64,000 nucleotides of DNA from Sulfitobacter brevis (GTDB taxonomy: Bacteria; Pseudomonadota; Alphaproteobacteria; Rhodobacterales; Rhodobacteraceae). Both the position numbers and the translations under genes were made by a program. Below the pieces are notes generated by a model, which did no database searches, had not been told where the DNA came from, and was given only the letters and a program-made list of their open reading frames with translations. The DNA lies in assembly GCF_900112755.1 (NCBI RefSeq), contig NZ_FOMW01000003.1, positions 248,001 to 312,000 of the forward strand, read 5' to 3'. Of this stretch, positions 8,565-17,087 are shown one piece after another. Position 1 is the first letter of the stretch. Every line of letters starts with the position of its first letter.

Positions 8565-8825
8565 ATGAAGAAATTCCTTTTGATTGTACCGATGATTGCT
8601 GGCCTGGCCGCTTGCGGTGCCCCGCAGAACCAAGGTGCCCTGACAGGCGCCGCTCTTGGTGCCGCAGCAGGTGTTGCTGTTTCCAACGATGACGACAAAA
8701 TCCAAGGCGCGATCATTGGTGGCTTGGCTGGCGCCGCTGCTGGTAACTACATTGGCCGCACATCCGGCGGCAAATGCGTTTACCAGAACTCTGCTGGTCA
8801 GCGTTACTATGCTGCTTGCCCATAA
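8565..8825 (+). CDS. Small glycine-zipper lipoprotein
   Basis: An 86-residue predicted outer-membrane lipoprotein. The N-terminus MKKFLLIVPMIAGLAAC is a lipoprotein signal peptide with lipobox LAAC, so Cys17 should be lipidated. Residues 25-65 form two glycine/alanine zipper helices (GALTGAALGAAAG and GAIIGGLAGAAAGNYIG) separated by an acidic NDDDK turn, the pattern of the glycine-zipper/17-kDa antigen group. The short tail carries two more Cys. I start at the ATG at 8565, preceded by CGGAGAAG, rather than at an upstream in-frame codon. It sits alone between tpa and tauR with terminators on both sides, so it is probably its own transcription unit and not part of taurine metabolism. Confidence 0.85.
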   Translation: MKKFLLIVPMIAGLAACGAPQNQGALTGAALGAAAGVAVSNDDDKIQGAIIGGLAGAAAGNYIGRTSGGKCVYQNSAGQRYYAACP

Positions 8826-8867
8826 GGCACCGCAGCAGGCTTGATTTAACACAAGCTTGATTTCAAG

Positions 8868-8898
8868 AAGGCTTCGGATTTTTCCGGAGCCTTTTTTA
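8868..8898 (+). terminator. Rho-independent terminator
   Basis: AAGGCTTCGG pairs with CCGGAGCCTT, one wobble, around an ATTTTT loop and is followed by a T-run. It ends the small lipoprotein transcript upstream of tauR. Confidence 0.85.
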
Positions 8899-8939
8899 TT
8901 GCACAAGCATAGGGGGCGTCACAAAGAATTGGCCCCGTG

Positions 8940-8971
8940 ATAATGCCAGATTGATCCGCAACTAGGTCCAG
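8940..8971 (-). promoter_or_regulatory. Candidate TauR autoregulatory site pair
   Basis: On the minus strand CTGGACCTAG starts at 8971 and CTGGCATTAT starts at 8949, a direct repeat with 22 bp start to start, ending 15 bp before the tauR start codon. The first copy matches CTGGACYTAA at nine of ten positions. The position close to the start codon suggests autorepression, in contrast to the upstream activator-type positions at tpa and xsc. The spacing is one base shorter than at the other three promoters. Confidence 0.5.
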
Positions 8972-8985
8972 CCTAGAGTGGAAGA

Positions 8986-10449
8986 ATGACACTCCCCGTC
9001 GAGACCTTCTTTTTGCGCCCCGACGCGCAAGGCACCCTGCAACAGCAGATCCAGCAGATGATTGCCCAAGGCATTTTGTCAGGGCGATTCCGGCAGGGTG
9101 AAAAGCTGCCCTCGACACGCAAGTTGGCACAGCATCTGGGCGTCAGCCGCATCACCGTGACCATCGCCTATACCGAGCTACTGGCCAACGAATACCTTTT
9201 TGCCAAAGGCAGGTCCGGCTATTTCGTTTCGGAAAATGCCCCCGCTCCGCCCGATTTCGAGCCCGCTGCCGAGAATGACGATGCCGTCGACTGGGGCCGT
9301 GCAATCGGCCAGCGTTTCAGTGGTGGTGCCACCCCCTCCAAACCACAAGATTGGGCGCAGTACCGGTTTCCCTTCATCTATGGCCAAGCCGACCCGACGC
9401 TATTTGACCATGCCAACTGGCGACTGTGTGCGCTTCAGGCATTGGGTCAGCGCGACTTCACCGCGCTGACCACCGACTACTACGATCAGGACGATCCGCG
9501 GCTGATTGAATTTATCGCCCGGCACACCCTGCCACGGCGCGGCATTTCCGCCCGTCCCAGCCAGATTTTGATCACGCTCGGCGCACAGAACGCGCTTTGG
9601 TTGACGACGCAAGTCTTGCTGACCCAACGTCGCCGCGCCGTGTTAGAAGACCCCTGCTATCACGCACTGCGCGACATTCTCAGCCAGTCGCGCTGTCATG
9701 TGACGCCGGTGCGCGTCGATCAGGACGGGTTGCCGCCTGACGCGATCCCGCCCGAAACCGATGTGATTTTCACCACCCCCAGTCACCAGTGCCCGACCAA
9801 CGCCACCATGCCAATGGACCGTCGTCGCGCCCTGCTGGACCGTGCCCGCGAAACTGATGCGCTGATCGTCGAGGACGATTATGAATTCGAGATGTCGTTC
9901 CTCAAACCTCCCTCGCCTGCGCTGAAATCGATGGATGCGGACGGGCGGGTTATCTACGTAGGCAGCTTCTCCAAATCCCTGTTTCCGGGGCTGCGGCTGG
10001 GCTATCTTGTCGGCTCCGAGCCGTTCATCCGCGAGGCCCGCGCCCTGCGCGCCAGCGTGTTGCGCCATCCGCCCGGCCATATCCAGCGCACTGCCGCCTA
10101 CTTCCTGTCACTCGGCTATTACGACGCACAAATTCGCCGGATGGGTGCTGCGCTGCACGAACGCCGCGTGGTGATGGAGCAGGCGATGACCGACCACGGG
10201 TTGCAGGTTTCCGGGCGCGGCTACTATGGCGGCTCATCCTTCTGGATGCGCGCGCCCGAGACGGTGGATACCGATCATCTGGCCCGCAAGCTACAGTCGA
10301 AGGGCGTGCTGATCGAACCGGGTCGCGCCTTCTTTGCCGGTGATCTGCGGCCCACAAATTACTACCGCCTCGCCTATTCCTCGATCCCGACATCGCGCAT
10401 CAGCGAGGGAGTCGCGATGGTTGCCAAGGAAATTGCCGCTAGCGCGTAA
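8986..10449 (+). CDS. tauR: MocR-type (GntR/aminotransferase) regulator of taurine genes
   Basis: A 487-residue MocR-family regulator. Residues about 10-80 are a GntR winged-helix DNA-binding domain (LPSTRKLAQHLGVSRITV), and the rest is a class I aminotransferase-like PLP domain with the lysine motif YVGSFSKSLFPGLRLGY. TauR of this type activates tpa and xsc when taurine is present, probably by sensing taurine through the PLP domain. Its place between tpa and xsc matches the tpa-tauR-xsc order known from Rhodobacter. Direct repeats near its own start and upstream of tauA, tpa and xsc are the likely binding sites. The start follows a GTGGAAG ribosome site. Confidence 0.93.
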   Translation: MTLPVETFFLRPDAQGTLQQQIQQMIAQGILSGRFRQGEKLPSTRKLAQHLGVSRITVTIAYTELLANEYLFAKGRSGYFVSENAPAPPDFEPAAENDDAVDWGRAIGQRFSGGATPSKPQDWAQYRFPFIYGQADPTLFDHANWRLCALQALGQRDFTALTTDYYDQDDPRLIEFIARHTLPRRGISARPSQILITLGAQNALWLTTQVLLTQRRRAVLEDPCYHALRDILSQSRCHVTPVRVDQDGLPPDAIPPETDVIFTTPSHQCPTNATMPMDRRRALLDRARETDALIVEDDYEFEMSFLKPPSPALKSMDADGRVIYVGSFSKSLFPGLRLGYLVGSEPFIREARALRASVLRHPPGHIQRTAAYFLSLGYYDAQIRRMGAALHERRVVMEQAMTDHGLQVSGRGYYGGSSFWMRAPETVDTDHLARKLQSKGVLIEPGRAFFAGDLRPTNYYRLAYSSIPTSRISEGVAMVAKEIAASA

Positions 10450-10450
10450 T

Positions 10451-10483
10451 CTGGCCTTATTCCGCACCCTGCTCTGGCCCTAA
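10451..10483 (+). promoter_or_regulatory. Candidate TauR operator pair for xsc-ackA-soeABC
   Basis: CTGGCCTTAT (10451-10460) and CTGGCCCTAA (10474-10483) are direct repeats with 23 bp start to start, immediately after the tauR stop and about 80-110 bp before the xsc start. The second copy is identical to the first tpa repeat. The arrangement predicts co-activation of xsc and the genes behind it with tpa. Confidence 0.7.
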
Positions 10484-10561
10484 CTCGAACCAGCGGTGGA
10501 AACTATTCTCGGCATCTTAGCGGAATCGCTCCGCCACAATAAATCACAAGGATCCCCCGCC

Positions 10562-12337
10562 ATGAAAATGACCACTGAAGAGGCCTTTGTCAAAGTTCTC
10601 CAGATGCACGGGATCGACAATGCGTTCGGGATCATCGGCTCTGCTATGATGCCAATATCGGACTTGTTTCCGGCGGCAGGGATCAAGTTTTTCGACGGCG
10701 CGCATGAGTGTAATTCCGGCATGATGGCCGATGGCTACACCCGCGCCTCGGGCAAGATGTCGATGATGGTGGCGCAGAACGGCCCCGGTATTACCAACTT
10801 TGTGACACCGGTCAAAACCGCCTATTGGAACCACACGCCGCTGTTGCTGGTCACCCCGCAGGCGGCGAATAAAACGATTGGTCAGGGTGGCTTCCAAGAG
10901 GTTGAGCAGATGGCGCTGTTCCGCGACATGGTCGCCTATCAGGAAGAGGTCCGCGACCCGTCGCGCATGGCCGAAACCCTCAATCGCGTGATCTTGCAAG
11001 CCAAACGTCATTCCGCGCCCGCGCAGATCAACATTCCGCGTGATTTCTGGACGCAGGTGATCGACATTGAGCTGCCCGCCATCGTGGAATTCGAGCGCCC
11101 CTCGGGCGGGGAAAACGCGGTCGATGCGGCGGCCAAGCTGCTCTCCGAGGCCAAATTCCCTGTCATGCTGAACGGCGCAGGCGTGGTGATCGGCGGCGCG
11201 ATTCCGGCGTCGATGGCGCTGGCGGAGAGACTGGACGCGCCGGTATGCTGTGGCTACCAACACAACGATGCTTTCCCCGGCTCGCACCCGCTGTCGGTCG
11301 GGCCGCTCGGCTATAACGGCTCCAAGGCCGCGATGGAGCTGATCGCCAAGGCCGATGTGGTGCTGGCACTCGGCACTCGGTTGAACCCGTTTTCGACCCT
11401 GCCCGGTTATGGCATTGATTATTGGCCCAAGGACGCCAAGATCATTCAGGTCGACATGAATCCCGACCGGATCGGCCTGACCAAAAAGGTCGCCGTGGGC
11501 ATAGTGGGCGACGCCAAGAAGGTCGCCGATGCGATCTTGGCCAAGCTAAGCGATAGCGCCGGTGATGCAGGCCGCACGGACCGCACCGCTTTGATCGCAC
11601 AGACCAAATCTGCTTGGGCGCAGGAACTCACCTCGATGGATCACGAGGACGACGATCCGGGTACCACATGGAACGAACGCGCCCGCGACCGTGAGCCCGC
11701 CAAGATGTCGCCGCGCATGGCATGGCGTGCGATCCAGTCGGCACTGCCCAAGGATGCGATTATCAGCTCCGACATCGGCAACAACTGCGCCATCGGCAAT
11801 GCCTATCCGATGTTTGAGGCAGGCCGCAAATACCTCGCGCCGGGTTTGTTCGGCCCCTGCGGCTATGGCTTCCCTGCCATCGTCGGTGCCAAGATCGCTT
11901 GCCCCGATGTGCCGGTTGTCGGCTTTGCGGGCGATGGCGCCTTTGGCATTTCAATGAACGAGATGGTGTCGGTCTCCCGCGAGGATTGGCCCGCGATCAC
12001 CATGGTCATTTTCCGCAACTACCAATGGGGCGCGGAAAAGCGCAACACGACGCTGTGGTTCGAGGATAATTTCGTCGGCACCGAACTGGCGCAGGACGTG
12101 AACTACGCCCAGATCGCCACGGCCTGCGGCGTCGAGGGCGTGCAGGTCACCACGATGCAGGACCTGACTGCTGCGCTCGACAAGGCGGTAAAGGCACAGA
12201 TGAGCGAAGGCAAAACCACCTTTATCGAGATCTTGCTCAATCAGGAACTGGGTGAGCCGTTCCGCCGCGATGCGATGAAAAAGCCGGTAAGTGTAGCTGG
12301 AATCAGCAAGGACGACATGCGCCCGCAGAATGTCTAA
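10562..12337 (+). CDS. xsc: Sulfoacetaldehyde acetyltransferase
   Basis: A 591-residue thiamine-diphosphate enzyme that cleaves sulfoacetaldehyde with phosphate to acetyl phosphate and sulfite, the desulfonating step of taurine breakdown. The N-terminal pyrimidine-binding domain has the catalytic Glu in GAHECNSGM (Glu49) and the QNGPGITNFVTPV stretch typical of Xsc. The C-terminal domain carries the ThDP/Mg motif GDGAF about 30 residues before FRNYQWG. I start at the ATG at 10562, preceded by AAGGA, where the Xsc similarity begins. Its last 8 bp overlap ackA, so the two are translated together. TauR-like repeats lie just upstream. Confidence 0.96.
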   Translation: MKMTTEEAFVKVLQMHGIDNAFGIIGSAMMPISDLFPAAGIKFFDGAHECNSGMMADGYTRASGKMSMMVAQNGPGITNFVTPVKTAYWNHTPLLLVTPQAANKTIGQGGFQEVEQMALFRDMVAYQEEVRDPSRMAETLNRVILQAKRHSAPAQINIPRDFWTQVIDIELPAIVEFERPSGGENAVDAAAKLLSEAKFPVMLNGAGVVIGGAIPASMALAERLDAPVCCGYQHNDAFPGSHPLSVGPLGYNGSKAAMELIAKADVVLALGTRLNPFSTLPGYGIDYWPKDAKIIQVDMNPDRIGLTKKVAVGIVGDAKKVADAILAKLSDSAGDAGRTDRTALIAQTKSAWAQELTSMDHEDDDPGTTWNERARDREPAKMSPRMAWRAIQSALPKDAIISSDIGNNCAIGNAYPMFEAGRKYLAPGLFGPCGYGFPAIVGAKIACPDVPVVGFAGDGAFGISMNEMVSVSREDWPAITMVIFRNYQWGAEKRNTTLWFEDNFVGTELAQDVNYAQIATACGVEGVQVTTMQDLTAALDKAVKAQMSEGKTTFIEILLNQELGEPFRRDAMKKPVSVAGISKDDMRPQNV

Positions 12338-13448
12338 GCCGAAACAGCCAGACGGGCCCGTGTTGGTTGTCAACGCGGGCTCCTCCTCGATCAAAACCGC
12401 GCTTTTCGGCAGCAGCTTGCGTGAGTTGTTGCGCATTGAGGCGACCGGCATCGGCGATGACGAGGAAGGGCGTATCACCTGCGCTGGTGAAAGCCGCGAT
12501 ATGGCGTTGTGCGACCATACAGCAGCGCTCACCGAAATCCTCTCGGCGATGGTTGCATATGGCGTGGCAGTCGGCGATCTGAGCGCCGCGGCACACCGTG
12601 TGGTGCACGGCGGGCCGGACCTGTCGCGCAGCCTGCGGATCACCCCGCAGGTGCGGGGAAAGATCGCCGCCTGCATTCCGCTGGCCCCGCTGCATAACCC
12701 GCATAACCTCGCCGCGATTGACGCGATCACCGCCGCCATGCCCGACCTGCCGCAATGCGCGAGCTTTGACACGGCATTTCACGCCACCAATCCGCCCGTT
12801 GCCTACCGCTATGCCCTGCCCGGCACGCCCGAGACGGCAGGGCTGCGTCGCTATGGGTTCCACGGCATCAGCTACGGCGCGATGGTGCAAAACTGGAAGG
12901 AGGTGACCGGTGCGCCGCTGCCAAATCGCCTTTTGGCAATGCATCTCGGCAATGGCGCTTCGCTTTGCGCAATCCACAAAGGTCGGTCGGTTGCCACAAC
13001 CATGGGGTTCTCTCCGCTTGGAGGGCTGACCATGGGCACCCGCGTCGGCGAGATCGATGCAGGCGCGGTGCTCCACCTTGCCCGCCAGATCGGCATCGAC
13101 GCAGCCGAGGACCTGCTGCAAACGCGCGCTGGCCTGCTGGGCCTATCGGGGATCAGCGCCGATATGCGGCGCGTTCAAGCCGCCGCCACCCCCGCCGCCA
13201 CTTTCGCCCGCGACCACGTTTGCTATTGGATCACGCGGCAGGCCGGATCGATGATTTCGGCCATGGGCGGGCTGGATGGCATCGCTTTCACTGGCGGCAT
13301 CGGCGAAAATGATACCGCAATGCGGAAGGAGGTTCTTGCAAACCTGCTCTGGACGGGAAATGTTCCCAGTTGGGTGATCCCTGCCGCCGAAGAACGGCAT
13401 ATCGCCGAACAGGCTCTTATCGCGCTCAAGGAGGCACCGCAGCCATGA
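12330..13448 (+). CDS. ackA: Acetate kinase
   Basis: A 372-residue acetate kinase (usual length about 390-400). Family motifs are VVNAGSSSIK, APLHNP, FDTAFH, RYGFHGISY, HLGNGAS, the GFSPLGGLTMGTRVGEID phosphate loop and FTGGIGEN. It would convert acetyl phosphate made by Xsc plus ADP into acetate and ATP. It overlaps xsc by 8 bp and soeA by 4 bp, so it is firmly inside this operon. Many taurine loci have phosphotransacetylase (pta) in this position; here no pta is in the window, so carbon probably leaves the pathway as acetate or is activated elsewhere by an acetyl-CoA synthetase. Confidence 0.93.
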   Translation: MSKPKQPDGPVLVVNAGSSSIKTALFGSSLRELLRIEATGIGDDEEGRITCAGESRDMALCDHTAALTEILSAMVAYGVAVGDLSAAAHRVVHGGPDLSRSLRITPQVRGKIAACIPLAPLHNPHNLAAIDAITAAMPDLPQCASFDTAFHATNPPVAYRYALPGTPETAGLRRYGFHGISYGAMVQNWKEVTGAPLPNRLLAMHLGNGASLCAIHKGRSVATTMGFSPLGGLTMGTRVGEIDAGAVLHLARQIGIDAAEDLLQTRAGLLGLSGISADMRRVQAAATPAATFARDHVCYWITRQAGSMISAMGGLDGIAFTGGIGENDTAMRKEVLANLLWTGNVPSWVIPAAEERHIAEQALIALKEAPQP

Positions 13449-16264
13449 CGCAGCACCAACCAAAGCTCGATCTCTCGCCGAAAGTTTCGGACGAGATTCG
13501 CAAGACCACCTGCTATATGTGTGCCTGCCGCTGCGGGATCGACGTGCATCTCAAGGACGGCAAGGTCGCTTATATCGAGGGCAACCGCGACCATCCGGTG
13601 AACAGTGGTGTGCTTTGTGCCAAAGGGTCTGCGGGCATCATGCAGCACAACGCACCCGCCCGCTTGCGCGCGCCACTGAAGCGCGTGGGCCCGCGCGGCT
13701 CTGGCGAGTTCGAGGAGATCAGCTGGGACGAGGCTTATGACATTGCTGTCAGCTGGCTGGAGCCGATCCGCAACACCAACCCCGAAAAGCTGGCCTTTTT
13801 CACCGGGCGCGACCAGTCGCAATCCTTCACCAGTCTCTGGGCGCAGGCCTTTGGCACTCCAAATTACGCGGCGCACGGCGGTTTTTGTTCGGTCAACATG
13901 GCGACGGCTGGCATTTACACCATGGGAGGATCGTTTTGGGAGTTCGGCCAGCCGGATTGGGATCATACCAAGCTTTTCATGCTCTTCGGTGTTGCCGAAG
14001 ACCACGACAGCAACCCGATCAAGATGGGTTTGGGTAAGCTGAAGAAACGCGGCGCGCGGGTCATCGGGGTGAACCCGATCCGCACCGGCTATAACGCAAT
14101 TGCCGATGATTGGGTCGGCATCACGCCGGGCACCGACGGGCTGCTTATCCTGTCGATGATCCATTGCCTGATGAAGGCGGGCAAGATCGACCTGACCTAT
14201 CTGGCGCAATACACCGACGCGCCCGTGCTGCTGAACTGCGATGAGAAATCGCCCGATTTTGGCCTGTTCCTGCGCGACGAGAATGGCAAGGAACTGGTGA
14301 TCGACCGGGTAACCGGCAAGCCCACCGCCTTCGATCAACCCGGCGTGAAACCCGATCTCTCCGCCACCTACCGCAACAAGGGCATTACCCACCGCCCGGT
14401 TTTCCACCAGATGGCCGAGAAATACCTCTCCGACGCATACACCCCCGAAGCCGTGGCCGAGCGCTGCGGCATTCCTGCCGCCCGCATCCGCGCCATCGCC
14501 GCCGAAATCGCCCGCGTCGCTTTTGAAGAGGCGATCGAGCTTGACCATCCATGGACCGACTTCCGCGGCGAGACGCACAAGACGATGACAGGCCGCCCTG
14601 TCTCCTTCCACGCGATGCGCGGTATCAGCGCCCATGCCAACGGCTTCCAAACCTGCCGTGCGCTGCATGTGCTGCAAATCATCCTCGGCACGGTCGAGGT
14701 ACCGGGTGGCTTCCGCTTCAAACCACCCTACCCCAAGCCTGCCAAGGTCCACCCCAAACCGCATGTCGGTGTGAATGCCGGTGCGCCGCTGAACGGCCCG
14801 CATCTCGGCTTTGTCCACGGCCCCGAAGACCTCGCCCTCAAGGACGACGGCACACCTGCGCGGATCGACAAGGCCTTCACATGGGAAAACCCGATGTCCA
14901 GCCACGGGCTGATGCATATGGTGATCTCCAATGCCCACGCCGGTGATCCCTACAAGATCGACACGCTTTTCATGTATATGGCCAATATGTCATGGAACTC
15001 TTCGATGAATTCCGGCGGCGTGATGGAAATGCTGACCGACACCGATGAAAACGGCGACTATGTGATCCCCCGCATCATCTACTCCGACGCCTATTCCTCC
15101 GAAATGGTCGCCTATGCTGACCTCATCCTGCCTGACACCACCTATCTCGAACGCCACGATTGCATCTCGCTGCTCGACCGCCCGATTTGCGAGGCTGACG
15201 CCGCCGCCGATGCGATCCGTTGGCCCGTGGTTGAGCCGGACCGTAACGTAAAAGGCTTTCAATCCGCGCTCTGCGACCTTGGTGCGCGGCTCGACCTGCC
15301 CGGGTTTGTGAACGAGGACGGCAGCCAGAAATATGCCGACTACGCCGATTACATCGTCAACCACCAGCGCCGCCCCGGCATCGGGCCGCTGGCAGGGTGG
15401 CGGATGGGGCCGAACGGTCTGCAATCAGGGCGCGGCGGCGTTAACGAAGGCCAACTCGACAATTACATCGCCAATGGCGGCTTCTTCATCGAGCACATTC
15501 CAGCGGGCGCGAATTACTACAAACCATGGAACCGCGCCTATCAGGACTGGGCGGTCAAGCTCGGCCTCTACGACGCGCCCCAGCCCTACCTTTTCAATCT
15601 CTACGTTGAGCCAATGCGCAAATTCCAGATCGCCGCCGAAGGCCACGGCGAACGCCAGCCCCCCGATCACCTGCGCGAACGGATCAAAGCCACGATGTCG
15701 CCGCTGCCGATCTGGTATGACGCCGATCAACACGGCAACGAAGGCTTCCCCGTCACCGCGCTCACCCAGCGGCCGATGGCGATGTACCACTCATGGGGTG
15801 GCCAGAACGCATGGCTGCGCCAGTTGCACGGCCACAACCCGATGTACCTGCCGAGCAAGCTGATGGCGCAACACAGCCTCACCGATGGCGACTGGGCCCG
15901 CATCACCTCACCACACGGCGAAATTACAGTGCCGGTCATGGAAATGGCCGCGCTAAACGAAAACACGATCTGGACGTGGAATGCCATCGGCAAGCGCAAG
16001 GGTACCTGGGCGCTTGAACACGATGCGCCGGAGGCCACCAAAGGCTTCCTGCTAAACCACCTGATCCACGAACTGCTGCCCCCCAAGGGCGACGGTCTTC
16101 GCTGGGCCAATTCCGATCCGATTACCGGCCAAGCCGCATGGTTTGACCTCAAGGTCCGCATCGAGAAAACCACCGCGCCAGCCGAGGCCAAGCCGGTCTA
16201 TCCGCCCGTCACTTCCCCCGTTGGCACCGGCCCCAAAGAACTGGCATGGAAGGTCGGCAAATGA
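13445..16264 (+). CDS. soeA: SoeA-type sulfite dehydrogenase molybdopterin subunit
   Basis: A 939-residue catalytic subunit of the DMSO-reductase family. Near the N-terminus four cysteines (Cys23, Cys26, Cys30, Cys58) fit the C-x2-C-x3-C-x27-C pattern for a [4Fe-4S] cluster, followed by the long bis-molybdopterin domains and a C-terminal MopB fold. Cys148 in HGGFCSVNMA is a candidate molybdenum ligand. There is no twin-arginine signal peptide, so the enzyme should face the cytoplasm, as reported for SoeABC of Allochromatium. In the xsc operon it would oxidise the sulfite released from taurine to sulfate. The start overlaps the ackA stop (ATGA) behind a perfect AAGGAGG site. Another oxyanion-reducing activity cannot be excluded from sequence alone. 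Confidence 0.88.
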   Translation: MTQHQPKLDLSPKVSDEIRKTTCYMCACRCGIDVHLKDGKVAYIEGNRDHPVNSGVLCAKGSAGIMQHNAPARLRAPLKRVGPRGSGEFEEISWDEAYDIAVSWLEPIRNTNPEKLAFFTGRDQSQSFTSLWAQAFGTPNYAAHGGFCSVNMATAGIYTMGGSFWEFGQPDWDHTKLFMLFGVAEDHDSNPIKMGLGKLKKRGARVIGVNPIRTGYNAIADDWVGITPGTDGLLILSMIHCLMKAGKIDLTYLAQYTDAPVLLNCDEKSPDFGLFLRDENGKELVIDRVTGKPTAFDQPGVKPDLSATYRNKGITHRPVFHQMAEKYLSDAYTPEAVAERCGIPAARIRAIAAEIARVAFEEAIELDHPWTDFRGETHKTMTGRPVSFHAMRGISAHANGFQTCRALHVLQIILGTVEVPGGFRFKPPYPKPAKVHPKPHVGVNAGAPLNGPHLGFVHGPEDLALKDDGTPARIDKAFTWENPMSSHGLMHMVISNAHAGDPYKIDTLFMYMANMSWNSSMNSGGVMEMLTDTDENGDYVIPRIIYSDAYSSEMVAYADLILPDTTYLERHDCISLLDRPICEADAAADAIRWPVVEPDRNVKGFQSALCDLGARLDLPGFVNEDGSQKYADYADYIVNHQRRPGIGPLAGWRMGPNGLQSGRGGVNEGQLDNYIANGGFFIEHIPAGANYYKPWNRAYQDWAVKLGLYDAPQPYLFNLYVEPMRKFQIAAEGHGERQPPDHLRERIKATMSPLPIWYDADQHGNEGFPVTALTQRPMAMYHSWGGQNAWLRQLHGHNPMYLPSKLMAQHSLTDGDWARITSPHGEITVPVMEMAALNENTIWTWNAIGKRKGTWALEHDAPEATKGFLLNHLIHELLPPKGDGLRWANSDPITGQAAWFDLKVRIEKTTAPAEAKPVYPPVTSPVGTGPKELAWKVGK

Positions 16265-16299
16265 TCCCTGCCCTTTTTGACCGTCAATATCCTACGCTT

Positions 16300-16314
16300 C
16301 GGGGCAGCGCCCCG
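16300..16314 (+). repeat. Short GC-rich hairpin between soeA and soeB
   Basis: CGGGGC and GCCCCG form a perfect 6-bp stem around AGC in the 76-bp gap between soeA and soeB, the only real gap in the operon. No T-run follows, so it is more likely an RNA-stability or differential-expression element than a terminator. Confidence 0.4.
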
Positions 16315-16340
16315 CCCGTTTTCCCACAGGAGGACCGCCG

Positions 16341-17087
16341 ATGACATCCCTCCCACAGTCAACCACCCGTAAGCTCGGCCTTGTGATCGACCTTGATACC
16401 TGCGTCGGCTGCCATGCCTGCGTGATCTCTTGCAAAGGCTGGAACACCGAGAATTACGGCGCGCCGCTGTCAGATCAAAGCCCCTATGGCGCTGACCCCT
16501 CCGGCACCTTCCTCAACCGTGTCCACAGCTACGAGGTCCAGCCGCCCGAGGGTCAGGCCCAACTCGTCCACTTCCCCAAGTCCTGCCTGCACTGCGAAGA
16601 CGCCCCTTGCGTTACCGTTTGCCCGACAGGCGCCAGCTACAAACGCGTCGAAGACGGCATCGTTCTGGTCAATGAAAGCGACTGTATCGGCTGCGGCCTT
16701 TGCGCATGGGCCTGCCCTTACGGCGCGCGCGAAATGGATCAGGTCGAAAAGGTGATGAAGAAATGCACCCTCTGCGTCGACCGGATCTATAACGAGAATA
16801 TTCCCGAAGTAGACCGCATCCCGACTTGCGTGCGCACCTGCCCCGCCGGTGCGCGGCATTTTGGCGATCTCGGCGATCCTGACAGCGATGTAAGCGTGCT
16901 TGTGGCAGAGCGTGGCGGTATGGACCTGATGCCCGAACAAGGCACCAAGCCGGTCAACAAATACCTGCCCCCGCGCCCAAAAGACACTTTGGGCGACATT
17001 GACATACTTGCCCCCTTTCTTGCCCCGATCGACGCGGAGCCAAAAGGTTTCCTTGGCTGGCTCGACAAGGCGCTGGAGAAACTCTGA
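16341..17087 (+). CDS. soeB: SoeB-type iron-sulfur electron-transfer subunit
   Basis: A 248-residue ferredoxin-like subunit of the DmsB/NrfC/PsrB group. Sixteen cysteines in four groups (21/24/27/31, 82/85/90/94, 115/118/121/125 and 142/145/163/167) would bind four [4Fe-4S] clusters that carry electrons from SoeA to the membrane subunit. It lacks a signal peptide, in agreement with a cytoplasmic complex. It is preceded by CAGGAGGACC and its stop overlaps the soeC start (TGATG). Sulfite-dehydrogenase function is inferred from the operon with xsc. Confidence 0.9.
   Translation: MTSLPQSTTRKLGLVIDLDTCVGCHACVISCKGWNTENYGAPLSDQSPYGADPSGTFLNRVHSYEVQPPEGQAQLVHFPKSCLHCEDAPCVTVCPTGASYKRVEDGIVLVNESDCIGCGLCAWACPYGAREMDQVEKVMKKCTLCVDRIYNENIPEVDRIPTCVRTCPAGARHFGDLGDPDSDVSVLVAERGGMDLMPEQGTKPVNKYLPPRPKDTLGDIDILAPFLAPIDAEPKGFLGWLDKALEKL

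Noticed and set aside
13223..14938. A long open frame on the minus strand opposite ackA and soeA
   Set aside because: It is the complement of two well-supported genes, has no family resemblance and is rich in His/Arg/Gly as expected for an antisense frame in GC-rich DNA.
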